From contig CM059586.1 in the NCBI GenBank assembly GCA_030407085.1, forward strand, positions 90,269,501 through 90,333,500: DNA of 64,000 nt, read 5' to 3'. The notes beneath the pieces were generated by a model that saw nothing but the letters and a program-made list of their open reading frames with translations, was not told the origin of the DNA and did no database searches. This document shows, in pieces, positions 60,447-64,000 of this stretch. The stretch is from Trichopria drosophilae. Its lineage: Eukaryota; Arthropoda; Insecta; Hymenoptera; Diapriidae. The position numbers and the translations under genes are program-made. The first letter of the stretch is position 1. Every line of letters starts with the position of its first letter.

Positions 60447-61051
60447 TTAACTCCTTAACGACCAAACGTGTACAATTTGCACATGAATTTTAGAAAATTT
60501 TAGTATTATTTAAAGAATTTTTTTTAATATAAAAATCCTTTTCCTAACTCAGTGCGCAAAATGCGATTTTGCGAACGCAAACGAGTGCGCAAAATAGGAT
60601 AATCCCGCACTGGAGGGGGAATCTATTTTGCGCACTGAAATGAGTGCGCAAAATAGATCATCGATTTTGCGCACTGAATTGGATTCGCTAAAATATGTAA
60701 TTGAATCTGTCGAATTTTGCGCACTCAGTTAGGAAAAATAGTATACGCAACACATGCGCAATATTTTGCGCACTTGTTGCGTAATGTACTATTTCTGTCC
60801 AGTTTTGAGGCCGCATTTTCGAATTGTGCTGGTCAAACTTTCGAAAAATAACGTTTAACGGTAAACGTTTGAAAAAAACGCGGTTTTTTAGGTACAATTT
60901 TTTTAGAATGAAATTATCACTATGATATCGGTTTCTGAAGACCTTCTATTCTATCAGAAACGTATTCCTGGTTGTTTTACTTTGAAAATATACATTCTCA
61001 TATTTTGATTTTTGACGATTCGTATTTGAGCGTTTGGACGTTAAACGTTCA
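60447..61051. mobile_element. TTAA-type element carrying a nested MITE
   Basis: The left end TTAACTCCTTAACGACCAAACG resembles (first 20 bases) the reverse complement of 61031-61051, with TTAACGTCCAAACG in common with one change. The left end also shares ACAATTTGCACATG with the terminus at 13.73 kb, and the interior 60795-61055 aligns with 12255-12520. A piggyBac-like non-autonomous family is plausible. The right TTAA is imperfect. A 199-bp hairpin element sits inside. Confidence 0.45.
60539..60737. mobile_element. 199-bp hairpin MITE with repeated TTTTGCGCACT motif
   Basis: The left end TTTTCCTAACTCAGTGCGC matches the reverse complement of the right end, TTTTCCTAACTGAGTGCGC. AGTGCGCAAAAT or its reverse complement occurs six times inside (60551+, 60584+, 60625-, 60643+, 60664-, 60714-) and once just outside (60763-). 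The alternating orientation makes several nested hairpins. No frame. Confidence 0.75.
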
Positions 61052-61253
61052 TAGACTCTTGAAATTTATACGAACAAATGTTCAAAAAGTGGCGTATTGT
61101 AATTGAATTGATTTAATAAAGTACAACGTAACTAAATTCAGTATGATTTAACATGTTTTAAACCTAATTAAACAGTATGTAAAACACTCGTCCATACAGC
61201 TTATGAGAAATTGAAACCGGAATGTGGCATACAAAATGTACACATGTCCGAAT

Positions 61254-61745
61254 CAGAGAGAAAAAGGGGTTAATTGAATCATAAGAAAGGTAGAAATGGT
61301 TGTAACATATAATAGTACACTGAAAACTCATCAGTACTAAATGTTATTATAATTGTAATAAATATTACTATTTTAATACGAAAATGAACTATTCGTTCAA
61401 AAGTTGGAAACATTCATTTTACATTTTAAAAAGTTACTGCTTGATGTATTAAAATTCACCTGTTACGTGGTATATTTTGCCATGGTTCCACTGAGTTTTA
61501 CTACTTAAAGTAGTAACATTTCAAAATATAATACGAATTTTTCTCACTTTTGAACGAATATTGCATTTTGGTACTAAAATAGTAATATTTATTACAATTG
61601 TAAAAACATTTACTCCTGATGAGTTCTCAGTGTAGTAGAATTAACTACGCGAAAAGATGCTGAGTAATGTAAAATATACCAAACAATAATTATTTTTACT
61701 ATGACAAGCGGATATTTTCGTTTAATTCATTTTATTATTTCTATA
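61254..61745. mobile_element. Family B TIR element, older copy with insertion
   Basis: CAGAGAGAAAAAGG at the left and the phrases GAATCATAAGAAAGG, AGTAGAATTAAC and GGATATTTTCGTTTAATTC match the 57.69-kb element in order, interrupted by the MITE at 61318-61632. The right TIR is not found, so this copy is truncated or worn. Confidence 0.6.
61318..61632. mobile_element. 315-bp MITE with TAGTA target duplication
   Basis: Ends CACTGAAAACTCATCAG and, reversed, CACTGAGAACTCATCAGG; the inverted match extends about 65 bp through AATTGTAATAAATATTACTA. TAGTA is present directly on both sides (61313-61317 and 61633-61637). The homologous site in the family B copy at 57.69 kb has a single TAGTA, showing the pre-insertion state. 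No frame. Confidence 0.85.
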
Positions 61746-63333
61746 CTCAGAGAGACTTTTTCTACCATATTTGGTAATCTGAAGACAGTAATTACAAAAA
61801 TATATTTGCAAAAAAAAAAAACAGGACAATATAAAAATTTCAGAAAAATAGGAATGGTAAATAATACATTATATAAAATGTGTGCAATGATTAACAACTT
61901 GAAAAGCATACAAATGGGGTACGAAACTGAACTTCGCGCACTCAGTTGAAAAGATAAAATTCTATTTAATATGTCCAATGAAGCAATCAATATAAGATCA
62001 TATTCAAATGTTATTCTCCAAACATTGTTCAAATAGGTTTTTATTGGTAATTACATCACAACATGCAGCCGAAACATGTTTGAACAAAAGTTTGTTGTTA
62101 TATTGTTCATTCAATATGTTCAGATAGATATTACCAAACAAAAGCACTATCAATTATTTGTTTATTGAGAACAAAAATTTTAAAAATATTAAACAAGCTA
62201 TCATTGTTCTGTTTCGACATACGCGCCATGAAACTCTTACAGAACCTACGCTTTATGAACCTAGAATGGGTGATTCCATGCAAGTTAACAAAAACATTGT
62301 CTTGTATTTCATTCCGCTTTAAAACTTTAATCGCGTTTTTCTCAAAACCATTTTTTCAAATTATAGAAATTATGCACAGCGCTTTTAGGTATGTTGATGG
62401 CATCGTTGCTCGAAGGCTTTTTATTATCTTTTATTACAATTTATGCAAAAAATAACATGTTTCAGAAAAACTGATACCAAAAATACAATTTTCAAAAAAA
62501 AACTGAAATCCATCGACAAAGCACAAGCCATAATTATATATTAACAGATAAATTGTTGTTAATGTTAATATAAAATAAAAATTGTACGAGTTCAGGTGCG
62601 ATACACAAAAAAAAGTTTGTGCTCCACACAACTTTTGAAGTTTGTGGTGAATACAACCATGTATGACTAAGGCCAGACTATTTTTTTGCGTAATAACTTC
62701 TACTACGGGTGGCTCTTTTTTAAGATTTTCCTTTAAAATTTTCATAGGCTGTTGTTCAAATATAATACTCACATGTAATAAACGCAAATTATATAATTCG
62801 TGTAGGATCTTTTAAAATAAATTCACGAAAATAGGTTAATATTCATTCAAAATCGTATCGAATAATTTATGCGATAAGTACTCGCAATCGGTTAGATGAA
62901 ATACATAAAACTGGTAATAAACCAGCGTATTATAATTAATAAAGTGTCAATTGGTATTGATCAGAGGTAAATAAAGTAATTTAAAGTATAAAAGCTCAAA
63001 ATTCCGCCAACGCGCTGGATAGCTTTTCGCGGCCTTGCTTCAAAATTGTTCGACCTAATTATATCATATTGAGAAGATAAGTAACGTAATTATTCAGTGA
63101 CCTTTTGCCCCAATAACGAAAGAAATAATGGACCTTTTCAAATTATATTGCAAAGGTACCGGCAAATAAAAATAAAAATTATACTGGTGTATTGAAAGAT
63201 GCAACTGATTACAGTACATAGTACGCCTAACAATGTACATGAATTCCAGTTTTAAATGTATTAAATATAAAATTGTATTAAAGAGAAGATAATTTACCAT
63301 TTTTTGAAATTAACATGTATTGTTATAAAATTA
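61746..63333. other. Non-coding stretch
   Basis: AT-rich with long frames only on AT-driven codons (for example minus-strand 62434-62787, rich in F, I, L, Y and N). No gene, RNA or repeat end is supported. Confidence 0.45.
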
Positions 63334-64000
63334 AGGGGAGTCACCACGCTCAAAATCAACCTAATGAAATACACCTTTAATAAATTTGAATACAGTATTT
63401 TTTTATTAATTTTTTACGAGGAATTCAGAGATGTTAGGATAAAAAGTGTAAGAAAATTTTTTTATCCATAAATTTCAGTTCTAAAAAAGAATTTGTCTTC
63501 TTGAAATAATATGCTACATTTTTCTACGTTAATTTACAAATAAAAAAAAATAGGGCGACTGTAAAAACATATTTTCTAATTACGCGTGGATTATAAAAAA
63601 TTCTGTTTTTTAACAATTTTTGTATGAGTTAACAAACTTTTTTACATTTTTCAACATAGCACCAGTGAATTCCACGTTAAAAATTACTCTAGAAATTATT
63701 TTTACGACCCCTACATTTTAGCGTAAAAAAGAATTTTTTTTTTCTAAAAAATGTTTCTCCGTTTTTCCAAATTAATGTAAAAATTTTTTAAATATGAACT
63801 ATTAAAAGTAAATAATGTATTTTTTGAACCTATTATTTAAAACTATTTAAAGTCAAATATGGCTTAATAAACAGTAACTAAATTAGTAGAAACTAAGTTC
63901 AGGAAAACAACTTAAATTTAGTCAAAAACATCTTAGCAGAGATATTATCCAAACAAAATTTTGGACTTAAAGCATTAAAAAGAGAATTCGTCGTTTATAC
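63334..64000. other. Possible element start running off the window
   Basis: AAGGGGAGTCACCACG is a sharp GC-rich word at the beginning of a long, very AT-rich stretch, like the terminal motif of a DNA element whose other end lies beyond 64000. No inverse copy is seen within the window, so the call is weak. No gene. Confidence 0.25.

Noticed and set aside
62434..62787. 117-codon minus-strand frame
   Set aside because: Its composition (F, I, L, Y and N rich) is what AT-rich DNA gives by chance; no motif, signal or splice context was found.
1..64000. CRISPR arrays, prokaryotic operons, integrated phage
   Set aside because: No regular spaced repeats, no dense long frames and no Shine-Dalgarno-led genes were seen. 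The intron-like and MITE-rich structure is eukaryotic.

Overview
This window reads as AT-rich (by eye roughly two thirds A+T) eukaryotic nuclear DNA, most likely from an arthropod and probably an insect. No bacterial operons, Shine-Dalgarno-led genes, tRNAs, rRNAs or long ORFs are visible. Unbroken reading frames rarely exceed 100 codons. The recognisable content is mostly small terminal-inverted-repeat (TIR) elements, remnants of a DIRS-like retrotransposon, a very large inverted repeat and a very large direct repeat. No conserved host gene could be identified; the species cannot be named from the sequence.

Layout. 1-30 kb: intergenic or intronic DNA carrying many short non-autonomous TIR elements (1.68, 4.5, 12.6, 20.98, 23.48, 25.1, 27.17 kb), a degenerate fold-back element (17.35-18.6 kb), a 180-bp tandem duplication (20.45-20.79 kb) and dispersed repeats. 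30.2-36.7 kb: a near-perfect palindrome with two arms of about 2,496 bp (31079-33574 and 34018-36513) around a 443-bp spacer. Each arm carries one copy of a short C2H2 zinc-finger reading frame. On the right side a spliced model joins an open exon in the spacer to the zinc-finger exon. An LTR-like fragment abuts the right arm. 37-42.4 kb: non-coding DNA with a 1.5-kb TIR element (39184-40710).

42.4-54.8 kb: a 5.9-kb segment present twice in direct orientation (42412-48356 and 48903-54818), differing by about a dozen substitutions and two small deletions. The copies are joined by 546 bp of almost pure C-rich low-complexity sequence. An assembly artefact joining two haplotypes is the simplest explanation. 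Each copy holds a stack of nested elements: a TIR element interrupted by a 5'-truncated DIRS-like element (RNase H-region and tyrosine-recombinase remnants), itself hit by a 151-bp TTAA-flanked piggyBac-like MITE. 54.8-64 kb: more TIR elements, including a 315-bp MITE with a TAGTA target duplication inserted in an older MITE whose paralogue in this window preserves the empty site.

The genes do not form a pathway. The only candidate host-type coding unit is the zinc-finger exon in the palindrome; everything else with protein similarity is transposon debris. Most assignments rest on inverted-repeat structure seen by eye, so exact element ends are approximate unless target-site duplications are given.
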